Source: Bimastos eiseni
Lineage: Eukaryota > Annelida > Clitellata > Crassiclitellata > Lumbricidae
Length of the DNA stretch: 64,000 bases
Direction: 5' to 3'
Assembly (NCBI GenBank): GCA_959347315.1
Contig: OY365810.1
Location: 1,204,001-1,268,000 of the forward strand
Positions 25,791 to 49,799 of this stretch are shown here, in pieces. Each line of letters starts with the position of its first letter. Within the stretch, counting starts at the first letter, position 1. Made by a program: the position numbers and the translations under genes. The notes below the pieces were generated by a model that did not search any database, was not told the DNA's origin, and worked only from the letters and a program-made list of their open reading frames with translations.

Positions 25791-26149
25791 TTCTTAGATC
25801 AGATGTAGATAGATGAGTCAATGCTGTGCCTAGTGATAGTCAATGATGGTTAATAGTCACGTGGGGTTTTGAATATTAAATTGCTAATTACTGTAATTAT
25901 AAAAATGGAACTAAAATTTAATTAACTGGTATAATAGTGAAGTAACAAAGGGGGGAGGATAATGCTTACATTTTATACATGTTATTTATTTCTATGTGTT
26001 GTCAACATGTGAGAATGTATATTATGTTACGTGTCGCTGTTTTTTTCATAAAGGATGTAAATAAAGCACAAATATGACATGTGTTTATTCAGGACCATAA
26101 TTTATATGTTACGCAGCTTATGCGGTTTGTGTGGGTTTCTATTGGATGT

Positions 26150-26340
26150 TATAATATATACACACATATGTACTTTGTACATACACACATGTTTACATAT
26201 ACACACATTCAAGCATACATACACATATATGCATGCATTCATACACATACATATACACACTTACATATACCCATGCATACATATACATACATTTGTACAT
26301 ACTTGTACATGTATATGTGGATTATGTATGATTGTATGCA
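26150..26340 (+). repeat. (CATA/CACA)n low-complexity tract
   Basis: Irregular ATACACAC, CATACATA and TACATG units. The overlapping open frames rich in Tyr, His, Ile and Thr come from this repeat. Confidence 0.85.
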
Positions 26341-26599
26341 TACTCAATATGATGTTTGAGTAAAGACTAATGTCCTTCTGCTTTGCAAATGGCTGGAGAG
26401 ATTAACGCTAGCTAAGAGCCTACGCTCATTGACTGGAATGACCGTGTAACCACGACAACCACAGAAAACACAGACTGTGTAGACAAAGAGGTCTAAACGG
26501 CCTATGTTATGGACTGAAGGGGGCTGCGGAGGAGGGCATCCAGGGGCAGGGAGAGAAATGATCTCAGCAGGTGCAAAGGGGAGTGAGGCAGGGATCAAT

Positions 26600-26900
26600 T
26601 TCATCCCTCGCACTTGAGCGCTGCCGACGTCTCCATAGCAACGCTTTCAACCGTCAGTTTCCACCTCATCCATCGTTTCTTATCAATCGTCGCTAGTGTC
26701 GGTCGGATTAAGGGGCAGATGGTCGGTCCGTCGATTTGTGTCTAGTACAGAGGGGTATACATGCATACACCGTGTGCCGTGAAATCGGAGCCGCTCAGCA
26801 AGGACGTTCTCGTGCGTCTTGTACATGCGTCTGATCCGTATGGTTTATAATCGTCTGCAGCAGCGTTGCTGGTCGGCAGTTGTTGTCAGAATATTAGGGC
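26600..26900 (+). promoter_or_regulatory. candidate DHCR7 promoter and 5' UTR exon
   Basis: A CpG-dense block in otherwise AT-rich DNA. It carries an RFX-type X-box, GTCTCCATAGCAAC (26629-26642), and ends in a strong splice donor, GGGC|GTAAGT (26901-26906). The next gene on this strand is DHCR7, whose coding exon follows an acceptor (AACGCAG|GCC) at 29919. Joining the two gives a non-coding first exon and a 3.0-kb intron. The transcription start is unknown. Confidence 0.5.
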
Positions 26901-29900
26901 GTAAGTCATATTACAGAGGGAACGGATGCTATTATTATCGGCTGTCTCGGTTCTCTTGGATAAGAGTCTGAATCGTGTTCAACGGTAGGCTGACTACTTG
27001 GCTGAGATTGCTTGGCTTTCACTCTCACTCATACTTTAACACACGGATGGTTTATGAACATCATTTGCATATTGCGTTTGACTGGTTAAAGCATACCGAT
27101 TGCTATGTTCTTCTGAAGTTCTGTGAATGCTGGGTTGTGGTGCTATATAATTCGTCTTCTAATTGTAATATATAGCTTGTCAATTGATATATTTTTTTTG
27201 GGTAGATTTGGAGTCATAAATAGACATTTATACATGATTTGATAGCATTATCCCAGCCTTCTTCCGAGGTATCACTGTGTAGGGACTTTGAGCAAGACCT
27301 TCGCTCACAATTGCTCTACATTACGACTGCAGTTGCACGTCAAGGCGTGTGTGCACTTCTGAACTAAACTATAAGAAGAGTGATATCAAATTACAGTTGT
27401 ATTGAATTGTATTATTTGCTTAAAAATATTATATACATGTTATAATATTTCTAGGGTGATGTTTGAAGCAACTACAGATTAATTGCTCTGAAATTCTACC
27501 CCCTCTGCCTGGATACTTTGGGAGAAACCTTTGATTTGAAAGCAAACCATATTTGGAATTGTGAGTCATGCATGCGGTTAGCTATCCCATGAAGAGGCCT
27601 ATTAGGGAAAGTAAATTATTAATGTATCATGACTGTAGATAAATAAATGGCTGCATTTGAATAGTTATGGTCAATGTAGTTGATTTTGTGAATTCTATGC
27701 TGTCTTGTAACTAACCAATCCCAAATATCCTTTAGACCATGAAGTTTGGTGCTGAACAATGCAGTTAGTCATTCCTGAGTATCAAGGTTCTTAGCAGGAA
27801 GCTATGTTGATGCTTTTGAATATAAACTGTTACTCATCCAATTGAGATTCGGTTGACTGGTAAGATTGTGAAAAAAATCCCGAAATGCAGTACTTATGTT
27901 CAGTCATCTTTATTAATCTACAGAAATATACTGGCCTTGTTTCCCCATTAATCACACACTTATCCCATCTTTAATCCAGTCTGATGCATGCCAAAGAAAC
28001 TTTCTTGAAATGCCTTAAATGCAGTATCAGATCTTGAACATCAATGATGAAATTACTAAATTATTGTAATGCATTTACTTAGCACCAAACATCAGTTGGT
28101 GACTCTGAGTAATTGTGAGCAAGGATTTGCTCAAAGTCCTATGCTCTAACCAAGTCATCTGCCTAAGTCATGTCCAATAAAGTTGGAAGTCCTTAATTGT
28201 TTTGAGAGTATAGCTTACAGTTGGTTGACAAGGCAATGCTTGCTGCATTGATTAATAACCCTGAAAGTGATGTACATGTGTGCCTACACTTTATGAGTGT
28301 ACAAAATAACTCATGGGAGGAAATTGATCAATAACACACAAGGCAACAATGTCAAAAGCATTCTTATTGTCTAGGAACTGTAATCGATGTCAATGTGTTA
28401 CACTGATACCTGGGTCATTTATTGAGACCGACTTGTGCTGTGGCCAAAAGGTAATGCTTAGGTACTCAGTCACCATTCACGTGCTAAATGAAATTGAGAT
28501 GGCAAACCATTTGTTGGGTTATATTGTTAACTGGATATTATGATTTTACGCATTAATTTATTACAAAGTACTGCATTTGAGAGCTTCTTACAATGTGTGC
28601 TATAGAAGCTGCAATACATCATCATCTATTTTTAGCATCAGATTGGATTTACATGTATAAATGATACAATATGTAGACACAATTGATCAGAGATCTACTT
28701 AATTATGGCCTTTCTCACATATCTCGTTGTTAAATTATATTGTGATAATTAGCAATAACCCAACAAAAGGAGTTTGTTCGACAAAGATGAATCTTCAATT
28801 ATTATTATTATTATTTAAAGACGGCAGGACAAGTGGACCCATAATGAAAGTAGAGAAGATCATACCAACATCACGATGTGATGTTTGTATGAGACAAGTG
28901 AATTTGTAACAGAGTATTAAAAACAAAATCATCGACATAGCCTCAGCTAAGAACCTAACATTCATACTTTCAAAAGTAGAATTTAAATTAGATTTTTATA
29001 GTTCAATATTTTAGGCTATGTTGTGGTATAATGGATTCTGAATTCTTGTGACCAACAGATGCAATTAATAGACATTATATTTAACAGACAACTCTGTTAC
29101 TAAACTTATATGATTGCTAGACATTTATAATTACGTATCAGCATTATATTTGAGTGTTAGGCTATATCAGAAGCAACCAGACGAACAACAACCATTATTT
29201 ATTGGCCGCCAACAGATATATTTTTGTAAAGACAGGCAATTTATAGAGCATTGGAGTGCCTTAGGGCTTTTATTTGAGGTGAAGAGGATAGGTCAGCCAC
29301 ACACACGCATTTAATTATGGAGCACTCCAGGTTTATGTGTACTAGGAAGAAGGTAGGCATAGGAAATATATTGGTACATAGGTTTGGTAAAAATTGACTC
29401 AACTTCCTTTTGGTTTGTAATAATATTATTATCTTCTATGATGTCATTGTATAATGCACAAACGATGTTTGAAGTCACGATATCTAGGTCAGCCTCCTAT
29501 TGGTGTGCACTGTGAGAGGTGCTATATAAATTGATGGATACAATACATTACATGAAGACAGAGAAAGAGCATTGTCTAGATAATAGTGTTTTCATATGAC
29601 TCAGTAGCCAGGTTTAAGTGAGTCAGCATCTTTTGATGCTGAATAAATGTCGTTTTATTGTATCGTGAGCTACATTATCTACTCATCTAAAAGGATCTCA
29701 TATACAATAACTATTCAAGTCTCAAATGTAGACTTCTTCAGTATTTGATATCCAAACTCCGCAGGTCCTTCTAGACTCTTACAATCAGTATGTATTGCAA
29801 CCAATAGTGCTTATAATTCTGTGTAGGATATCATTGAGTTGGTTGATAATTTCTGCTTAACTGAACATTAATTAATTATCCAACTAACATGTAGATTCTG

Positions 29901-29919
29901 TTTTAGTTTGTAAACGCAG
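26901..29919 (+). other. proposed 5' UTR intron of DHCR7
   Basis: AT-rich sequence without recognisable exons, bounded by GTAAGT at 26901 and AACGCAG at 29913-29919. A LINE-type tail (GAGGTGCTATATAAATTGAT) lies near 29516. Confidence 0.45.
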
Positions 29920-29924
29920 GCCAA

Positions 29925-31394
29925 ATGAAGCGCAACATAGTCTCTGGTGACCATGGGCCTGCAACGAATGGCCTGTCGGATGGGAAGGACCCTTGTCGCT
30001 CTCCGCAGACAAATGGGAAGTCGGAAAGGACGAATGGAGGACCAGGAAGACCTAGACCCACATCGGGTCCTTTGAACTCATGTGGCCCACTCAAGGAATG
30101 CATGTTGCGGACTTTCCTGCCGCTCTTCCTCATGTTCTTCTCTCCCAATCTCGTCATCCTGCTCTGGTATACGGCGGCCAAGTGCGAGGGCAGTTTCCTC
30201 ATCCTCTTCGAGCGCCTCACGTCCGGTGGAATCTACCACGGACTCACCAAGATCTGGCTTGACATTCACATCGCGAGTCCTCTTGCCGTGGCAATCATTG
30301 TTGGATATCTCATCTGGGCTTTACTGTTGATGGTGGTCGTTCCGGGTCCCCAGTCCAAGGGTCCGGTCACGCCCAACGGGAACGTCCCCATCTACAAGGA
30401 TAATGGGTTCTCGTGCTACGTGGTCACGATGCTGGCGTTCGGAGTGCTTGCCTGGGCCCTGAAGAGGTTCACACCTTACTCCGTCACGGTGGTGTACGAT
30501 CACTTCGATGAGTGTCTTGGTACTTTGACTGTCTTCAGCCACGTCCTCTGCTTCTGTCTCCACCTCAAGGGCCTCGTCATGCCATCCTCCAGCGACTGCG
30601 GCACTTCGGGTAACATCATCTTCGACTACTACTGGGGCACCGAACTCTACCCCCGAGTGTTCGGCATCGACATCAAGGTCCTGACCAACTGTCGCTTTGG
30701 AATGACGGTCTGGGCGCTCCTCGTCTGCGTGTTCACTCTGAAGAACTATGAGCTGTACGGGTTTGTCGACGGTCCTTGGGTTTCTGCCATCCTTCAGCTC
30801 GTCTACTTCACCAAGTTCTTCTGGTGGGAGGCCGGGTACATGAGCACAATCGACATCATGCTCGACCGAGCGGGGTTCTACATCTGCTGGGGATGTCTTG
30901 CTTACATACCCGGGCTTTACGCCTCGGTCAGCATGTACCTTGCCAACCATTCGGCCAGTCTTGGGAACTTCTGGAGCGCGGTCATCCTGACACTCGGTCT
31001 TGGCTGTTGTGCGGTCAACTACATCGCAGACAAGCAGAAGCAGGACGTGAGACGGTCCGATGGTCATTGCCTCATCTGGGGCCGTCGACCGGAGCTCATT
31101 CGAGCAGAGTACACGTTGGAGAACGGACAGAAGAAGACTAGTCTGCTGCTCGTGTCTGGCTATTGGGGCATTGCGCGTCATTTCCACTACATTCCGGAGC
31201 TCGGACTTGCGTTCCTCTGGTCGGTTCCGGCGCTGTTTCAGCACATCATGCCGTATTCCTACTTCATCTGGCTGGTCATTCTTCTCATGCATAGAACCTT
31301 TCGGGATGACACCAAGTGCAGTCAGAAGTACCACAAATACTGGGAAGAGTACCGTCGTAGAGTACCATACAAGGTCATCCCCTACGTGTTTTAG
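29925..31394 (+). CDS. DHCR7: 7-dehydrocholesterol reductase
   Basis: 489 residues, in the family's usual size range. DHCR7 reduces the C7-C8 double bond of 7-dehydrocholesterol with NADPH, the last step of one cholesterol route, in the ER membrane. Residues 1-60 are polar and Gly/Pro/Ser-rich, likely cytosolic. From about 62 on, hydrophobic segments alternate as in a multi-span ERG4/ERG24-type reductase. The C-terminal signatures are clear: SGYWGIARHFHYIPEL (411-426), HRTFRDDTKCSQKY (456-469) and the terminal YKVIPYVF. The ATG at 29925 follows an acceptor by a few bases (CGCAG|GCCAAATG). The coding sequence is a single exon, whereas vertebrate DHCR7 is split into several coding exons, and it is much GC-richer than its flanks and than the other genes here. 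A long open frame antisense to it (30321-31334) is a shadow. Confidence 0.97.
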   Translation: MKRNIVSGDHGPATNGLSDGKDPCRSPQTNGKSERTNGGPGRPRPTSGPLNSCGPLKECMLRTFLPLFLMFFSPNLVILLWYTAAKCEGSFLILFERLTSGGIYHGLTKIWLDIHIASPLAVAIIVGYLIWALLLMVVVPGPQSKGPVTPNGNVPIYKDNGFSCYVVTMLAFGVLAWALKRFTPYSVTVVYDHFDECLGTLTVFSHVLCFCLHLKGLVMPSSSDCGTSGNIIFDYYWGTELYPRVFGIDIKVLTNCRFGMTVWALLVCVFTLKNYELYGFVDGPWVSAILQLVYFTKFFWWEAGYMSTIDIMLDRAGFYICWGCLAYIPGLYASVSMYLANHSASLGNFWSAVILTLGLGCCAVNYIADKQKQDVRRSDGHCLIWGRRPELIRAEYTLENGQKKTSLLLVSGYWGIARHFHYIPELGLAFLWSVPALFQHIMPYSYFIWLVILLMHRTFRDDTKCSQKYHKYWEEYRRRVPYKVIPYVF

Positions 31395-33190
31395 TTGGCC
31401 CTAGGAAATACTTCAAGGCATTGTGAAGCAAATGTGGCAGTTTGGAGCTGTTGATGTACTCTGCAGAAGAGTGCACTTGGGTTTTGATGGTCCTTAAAGC
31501 CAGTCATCAGTTCGTTTAGGTAGAAAGTACTTCTATTTTATACAAAGCAAAATGTTTTGGTGATTAAGAGATCTGAAGAAAGCAGCTGTCAGACTTTAAT
31601 ATTTCTTGAGCCTGAGATTTTGCAGTTGAAGTTCAGTTATGTGTGAAAATTGTTGTTATTTTAAAAGATATGAATAATATAAATATATATCTAAGTGAAC
31701 ATTCCCATTTCCTGTACCCAGTCTTCTTCCTTTTGTCTCCATATTCTAGTTTGGTTTGTTAGATCTTCTCCAAAGAGCTCAAAGTATTCTTTTAATCGGA
31801 GTTAACTAAATGAGAGTAACTTGATCCTATTACAACATATTTTGATAAATCTTATCTGCTACAGCGAGCTAAAACCTATTTTGATATTGCTCAGCCTGTG
31901 CACCAAAACTTTGTACCAACCACTTATTTTGAAGCATATTGTGTGGTCCAGTACTGGTATTTTTATCAACCATGTCTAGTTAATAGTCTGGTAGGTTATG
32001 GTTCATCGACATTGTACATTTTAGGTTTTCTACTTGCTTATTACCCGACACACAATGAACTTGCAATGTTTCTCAAGTCCTCATGGCAGCCGGATAAAGG
32101 TTGATATTATTATTTAACCATTAATGGTATATTCACCTTCTATCAGCACTGTTTTATAACTCAAGATGAACAAATCACATTGATTTGGGATCTCAATTCT
32201 TGTACCTTCAATTTGTTTAAAGCATTTGCCTTGCTTCAGTTGCACAATATTGGCAAAATCTTCAAAGTTTCATGAAATTAGATGACGTGTTCTGGTTTGA
32301 AATATGCAGAAATTGCTAATTCAGACATTGAATTAAAATAACCAGTGTGGAAGAGCGTCTGCCTGTAGAAATCTTTCAAACTGTATTGAATTATGATTTT
32401 GTATGTCACAGCTTAAAGTTTGAAATCCCGGTTGTATGATGTGCCCTAAAGAGAGTTTAAAGTTGTGTAGCAGCAAATCTCCTTCACACTTCTTTGTGTC
32501 TTTGCATGCACTAAAAATGCTTGTAATAATTGTAAAAATATATTTAGGTATTTTAGCTGAACTGACTGCACACTGTGTAGACCTTTTTATATACGATGTT
32601 AACTTTGTTTTAAAACGACTTTGCTATGTAAGCCTGGTATGTAAAAAGCGTACATGTATCAATCGAAGTGTTGTGAATTCACTGTGTGCTGCTTGGCTAC
32701 TTCAATAATCTGTTCAGTTATTGTGACATCTGTTACAATAAGTCTATGTCGTTTAGGTTCACGCTGTAATACTCTGCTGCCATCTACGGATAGGTTAGCC
32801 AGCAGCATGAAACAGATTTTATTTGACTGAAGTTGTGTCAATTCAATATTTTGCCCACAGCCTTTGACCAGCAAAATCACACTCTCCATCTGGCCAACAG
32901 GGTTTGGTTATCAACTCACAGAATCTAAGTGTTGTGCTGCTTCGATTAGGTTACTCTGATTCTCTTCTGATTGATATTCAACATACAGTGATGGAAATAA
33001 TTGTTGCATCATACATTGCCCTCTGATCAAAGCTGAGACTGCAACATTTTTAATATGTAAATGGGTTGAAAGAATGAATTCTTATTTTATTCCTTGTATA
33101 AACCAACAGACATAAAATGTTTTAATGAATGATTTTATGCTTGTTTACAAAATAATTTGAGTGACATTAAATAAAAAAAATGACTTTAAA
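31395..33190 (+). other. probable DHCR7 3' UTR and downstream DNA
   Basis: AT-rich, no recognised exon. ATTAAATAAAAAA near 33163-33175 is the first convincing polyadenylation-like signal I see; nearer ATTAAA variants exist (about 32332). Confidence 0.4.
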
Positions 33191-36100
33191 TGTGTTAAAC
33201 CGATTTTTAGCATTTTACAGAGTGATGCAAAAATTATTTCCACCATTGGACTTCATTCCTAGTGAAAGCGCTGACAATTTTCTCCATTCCCACTCTGGAA
33301 AACTTATTATGCATACAACAAGTGACAGTTACTATGATTTAGTGTTCTGAATAGACAATGGTAAACTCAGTCCACTCAGTAAACTCTTCCACTCAGTCAA
33401 CTTATTGAACCACACCAGTAGGTCTATATGTTACTTGACTCTGAACACAAACACGGCTGTTCATATATACAAATATGTCAAACTGTGGGCTCTCATTTCT
33501 TCTGAATAAGCCTAGTCGTGTACATAATTGATTCATACATGACCTATATATTCATAGGTCGTAATTATGCGTACTTGTACAACATCACCTCCCGGACTTT
33601 GCCTGTCGTGTCTTTGATATATTAACATAATTTGTAATGAAAACCTGTGCTGCTAGTAATTGTTAGGCAGTAATTATGCGCAAATGAACTTTGATTTTAC
33701 TTATTTTGTCAATTAGTTCAAAACTGTTATTTTAATTGGATCAAACCTGTCTGTATTGAGCACCTGGTCTCAATTTTAACTGGGTCTGTGCAAATATTCG
33801 GTGTGCATTTTCTTTGTTCATTTAAAGTGTTATAAAGTGTTGCCCATAATATTTGTCACACATAAAATTAGATAAAGAAGTGTATTATCTGACAAAATAA
33901 TATAAAAAATCACACAATATTCAACCCAAGATTAAACTTTAATGTTCTGATCAACAAAGAAGCCAAACATTTACAGTGAAAGTTAAATGAAAAAATTTGC
34001 AGCTTTCATTGTATATTTTATCTGTTACAGTTTTTGTCATAGCATTCAATACAGATGTTCTGCATCGGTTTGGTAACGTTCAGAAATTGGTGTTCATGTT
34101 ACTTTGCCAATGGAACATTATGCTGTTTTCAGCTAAATTTTGTTCTCATGTGTTTGACATGATATTAATTATGAACTGCAGATTATGTTGTGCATTTCTA
34201 AGGAAATCAGTCACGTGTTTTAGCGAATTATGATTTGTTTTCTGTATATCCTAATTTTAATGGTCGTCTATAGATATCGTAATCTCTGAGCTACTTTGCA
34301 CAGGTGACAACTTTAAAGTCTGAATGAAGAGGGTGACATATTCATAGCAGAATTCTCCAGCAGAAGTTTGTACACCGTAATTACCAAGCATAGTGTGACA
34401 TAAAGTTAATATATAACAAATAAAAACATGAAACGAATATGAAGTTAACAGTGCTTTTGGTGATTTCTTTGCAGATCTAACAGTATTTTCTAACACGATG
34501 CCATATAAAATGTCTGTGCATTGCACATATTATTTGCAGCTGTTAGTTCTCTGAAATATGAACATGTCAAACTCTTCACAAACAGTAAGATCAAAGTGCA
34601 TGCTCTAGTTGTCTTGTTAATAACTTATATATGGACTGAACCATCGAAACTAATTTTAAGCAGCTGGACAAAGAGATCTGAACTGGAATTCAATGTAAAG
34701 TATTTCGATATGTGTGTGTAAAATTAATGTGGTCCATTCTTCGTTCGTAAGTATATCCAATTAGACAATTTGTTTTCAATAATATTTGTATTCCCTCAGT
34801 TTTATTGGATTGGGTCCATTTCATTTTTCCCAAGTGTCTCTTATCAGACAATGCTTATTAATTGTATATTGGTGTTTTAGCAGAGTTTTGTGGTTTCTCG
34901 TAAAGTTCACTTCAACAAATGCTACTGTAATTTATCTTAAAAAAATCTCTCACATAAAATGTTGAGTTGTATGTTCCCTTCAAAGTTAGTGAATTTGCAG
35001 GGGGCCAAAGAGATTGTATTTTCAATTTCTTTTGAAATACAAGGATACGAAGATGTTTGTTTTAATGATATGTCAGCATGGTTCGTGTTTGTCAAACAAT
35101 GACATCTTTGTTTAGAAGTAAACTTTGTGAAATATCTGTTTGCATGTGTAGTTTGTAAAAGACACCAAATGACTACATTTCATTGTACAGATAAACGCTG
35201 TCAAATGCTTTGTTGACATTGAGGAAACGCTCTATAATAAACAGCAGAACACAAAACTCCGGAAGTCTTTGGTTCATTAACAATAAACTTATTTGTTGAC
35301 TTCTATTCATATGCCATTACAAGGCATTAAAACTAATATGTAGTCAGAATACTTCTAGTCATGGTACACATTGTAATTTTTACAGCACTACTTTAAGACA
35401 ATGAAACCCTGATCGAAAAGAATGGTCTTTAAGTACTTGTAGAAAATGGGCAACATAAACCCTGGAGCAAATGAATGTGTGCACCGCACCACGGTTGTTG
35501 CGGTTTGAGTTGTATGCAAACACATGTTTTAAAACAATGTTTATGGTAAAACCATACCAAACATACATTCCTCACATGCTCTGAGGAGGTCAATCCCTGG
35601 TCAAAGGTCAACCGAGATCCCACACAGTAGTTGAAAAGAAGGAGATACCAGGAAAGCATATCCAGTTGCCTTATCAACGACAGTCTGCAACTCACCTGTC
35701 GATGGACGGACGGAGAACTTAAATGTCGTGATGCCTATTCAAATGATTTATTCTTCAGAACATGAGCAAGGTTGTGGTCAAATAGTCACCATAGAAAAAT
35801 TAGTAGTTTCCTGCTTAGACCAGGAATAGTGTGTGTATGTGTGTGTGTGCGTTGGTAGCAGGCTAATTAGCTATAGTTACAAGATGACCAATTTCCATCA
35901 GAATTTCCAGATGAGTGGAGTTGAATTAAATAAATAAAAATATGATTAATCGATAACAACTTGAACATCAGTATTCGGGAACTCTAAAAAAAAGTACAAC
36001 TGATCACTCTGCCTATAACATACCTCTACTAACCTCAGCGAAGAGAGGTATGGTATCTGGGACTAAGTAGTCTATGAGCTGAAGAGTACACATAGTAACA

Positions 36101-36920
36101 GCAACCTCTAACCATACCAACTGTCCTTATTGCGGCAAAGGCAACATGTACAAGAATGTTGCCCTAAGATTGAAAGACTTTAGGCGAAGTTCAGTCATAG
36201 CCAACATAACATCATTTGCTACATTCAACAGCAGAAGATAGCTTATTGAAGTTAGTTTCGCAAGATGTCTTATTACTATTTCTACAATAATAATATTCGT
36301 TTAATTTAAAACTTATAAACTGCAGTGTGACAATAAATATAGTATCAACGAATTATGACAATTTATTACAGGAGTCAAACTTAAACGTCGAGCTTTATGG
36401 ATACAAACAATCAATAGAGATGTTTTGAAAGGAGCTCCACAAGTGACCAGATGCACACAAATGTCGCTGTGAGCTCAAGTAATCTTTTACATTTTTCAGT
36501 AACTAAAAATAAAAGAGTAAATTATCATATCTATAGAAACATGCCATCATGAAGTCTTTACATATGCATTCATATACATATTTATGCATACGATTATATC
36601 TGCACATTAGCATAAATACATAAAATTGAGAAATGGCCAAAGACAAACAAACAACGTAGAAACACTGTTAAGCAAAATGTAAAGCATAGCACAACGCCAA
36701 CAAAACACTATGAGACCTTGTGGGTTGAAAAATGGTTTTAATAATTATAATAATAATCTGATGAATATTGACTGTTCCAGATGTTTCTCTCTTTTAATTA
36801 GTATTTAAGTCCACAAGGGATTATAACTGTATGTACCTTAGTACCTTCAGGAATAATAATAATGTATTTATAGTTGAAGACAAAGACTTATATGTTGTTA
36901 GGATCAACCCTAAAGTTGTT
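33191..36920. other. intergenic AT-rich DNA between DHCR7 and RTCA
   Basis: Apart from one SINE-like repeat (36295-36470) and a short GTGT tract near 35830, I see no genes or recognisable elements. Open frames here are short and resemble no family I know. Confidence 0.5.
36295..36470. repeat. SINE/MITE-like interspersed repeat, copy 3
   Basis: GTTTAATTTAAAACTTATAA, then ATGACAATTTATTACAGGAG and TCAAACTTAAACGTCG, matching the order of the 6994-7250 copy. Confidence 0.5.
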
Positions 36921-36924
36921 CTAA

Positions 36925-36927
<3 letters not shown>

Positions 36928-36991
<64 letters not shown>
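36928..36991. repeat. (AT)n microsatellite
   Basis: About 32 perfect AT units just beyond the 3' end of RTCA. Confidence 0.95.
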
Positions 36992-36996
<5 letters not shown>

Positions 36997-37048
36997 AATC
37001 CTCCAATTCAAACTGAACAAAATCACTAAACAAACAAATCTTGAGTCA

Positions 37049-37054
37049 TTTATT
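37049..37054 (-). terminator. candidate polyadenylation signal of RTCA
   Basis: TTTATT on the + strand, which is AATAAA on the RTCA strand, about 135 bp past its stop codon. Confidence 0.6.
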
Positions 37055-37188
37055 AGCAGCAATTGACAAACATAAAAAGTATCATCACCTAGAATTAAAC
37101 TGACATGACTTCCTCTCAACAGTTGGCATTGTTTTCATGTTTGAGTGAGATTTGGTTGTTGAATGTTCGGTTAAGATCACAGCTCTCT

Positions 37189-49279
<12,091 letters not shown>

Positions 49280-49434
49280 TTCATTGATAACCTTCCCATT
49301 AACCAGAAGTAACAAATTTATATCAGGCGCTGTGGCATTTTTACGGCAAACTAATAGAGCCACGCCACAAACACCACTGATCAATATAAAATATCTGAGG
49401 TGGATTCATTATGTACAAAATATATAGAAGGTGG

Positions 49435-49786
49435 GGTGTTGGTAAAATGCAAACCGCGAATCGGCGAACTGTGAACCGGTAAAACGCGAACCAAAATGCG
49501 AACCATAGGCGCTAACGGATCAGGTTAAGGCATCGTGAGGGTCGGTTAGGGTCAGGGTTAGGATTAGGGTTAGCGTAGTTAATAGATCGGGTTCAGGGTC
49601 ATAGCTAGTATCATTTACAGATAATTGTTGAAAACTTTTGGCCGCATGAATAAAAATATAAATGGCAACCATAGGCGCGAACCGGTCACGTGACTTTTAG
49701 CAGCCAATCGAAAACAAGTTCGCAAACGGTTCGCATTTTACCGGTTCGCAGTTCGCCAGTTCGCGATTCGCATTTTACCCACACCC
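49435..49786. mobile_element. miniature inverted-repeat element upstream of RTCA
   Basis: Ends of about 50 bp are inverted repeats: GGTGTTGGTAAAATGC on the left and GCATTTTACCCACACC on the right, followed inward by GCGAAC-rich units. The interior carries telomere-like GGGTTAGG repeats (49530-49575) and a palindromic E-box, GTCACGTGAC (49685-49694). It begins about 155 bp upstream of the RTCA start codon. No target duplication is evident. Confidence 0.7.
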
Positions 49787-49799
49787 GACTCTCAGGCTT

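Noticed and set aside
26079..26363. Tyr/His/Ile/Thr-rich open frames
   Set aside because: Produced by the CATA/CACA low-complexity tract.
30321..31334. 337-codon open frame antisense to DHCR7
   Set aside because: It is the exact shadow of the conserved, GC-rich DHCR7 exon, has an Asp/Glu/Arg-biased composition and no recognisable domain.
49530..49575. Interstitial telomere (TTAGGG-like repeats)
   Set aside because: The repeats are imperfect, short and lie inside a miniature element; a near-identical core occurs in another element at 17694.
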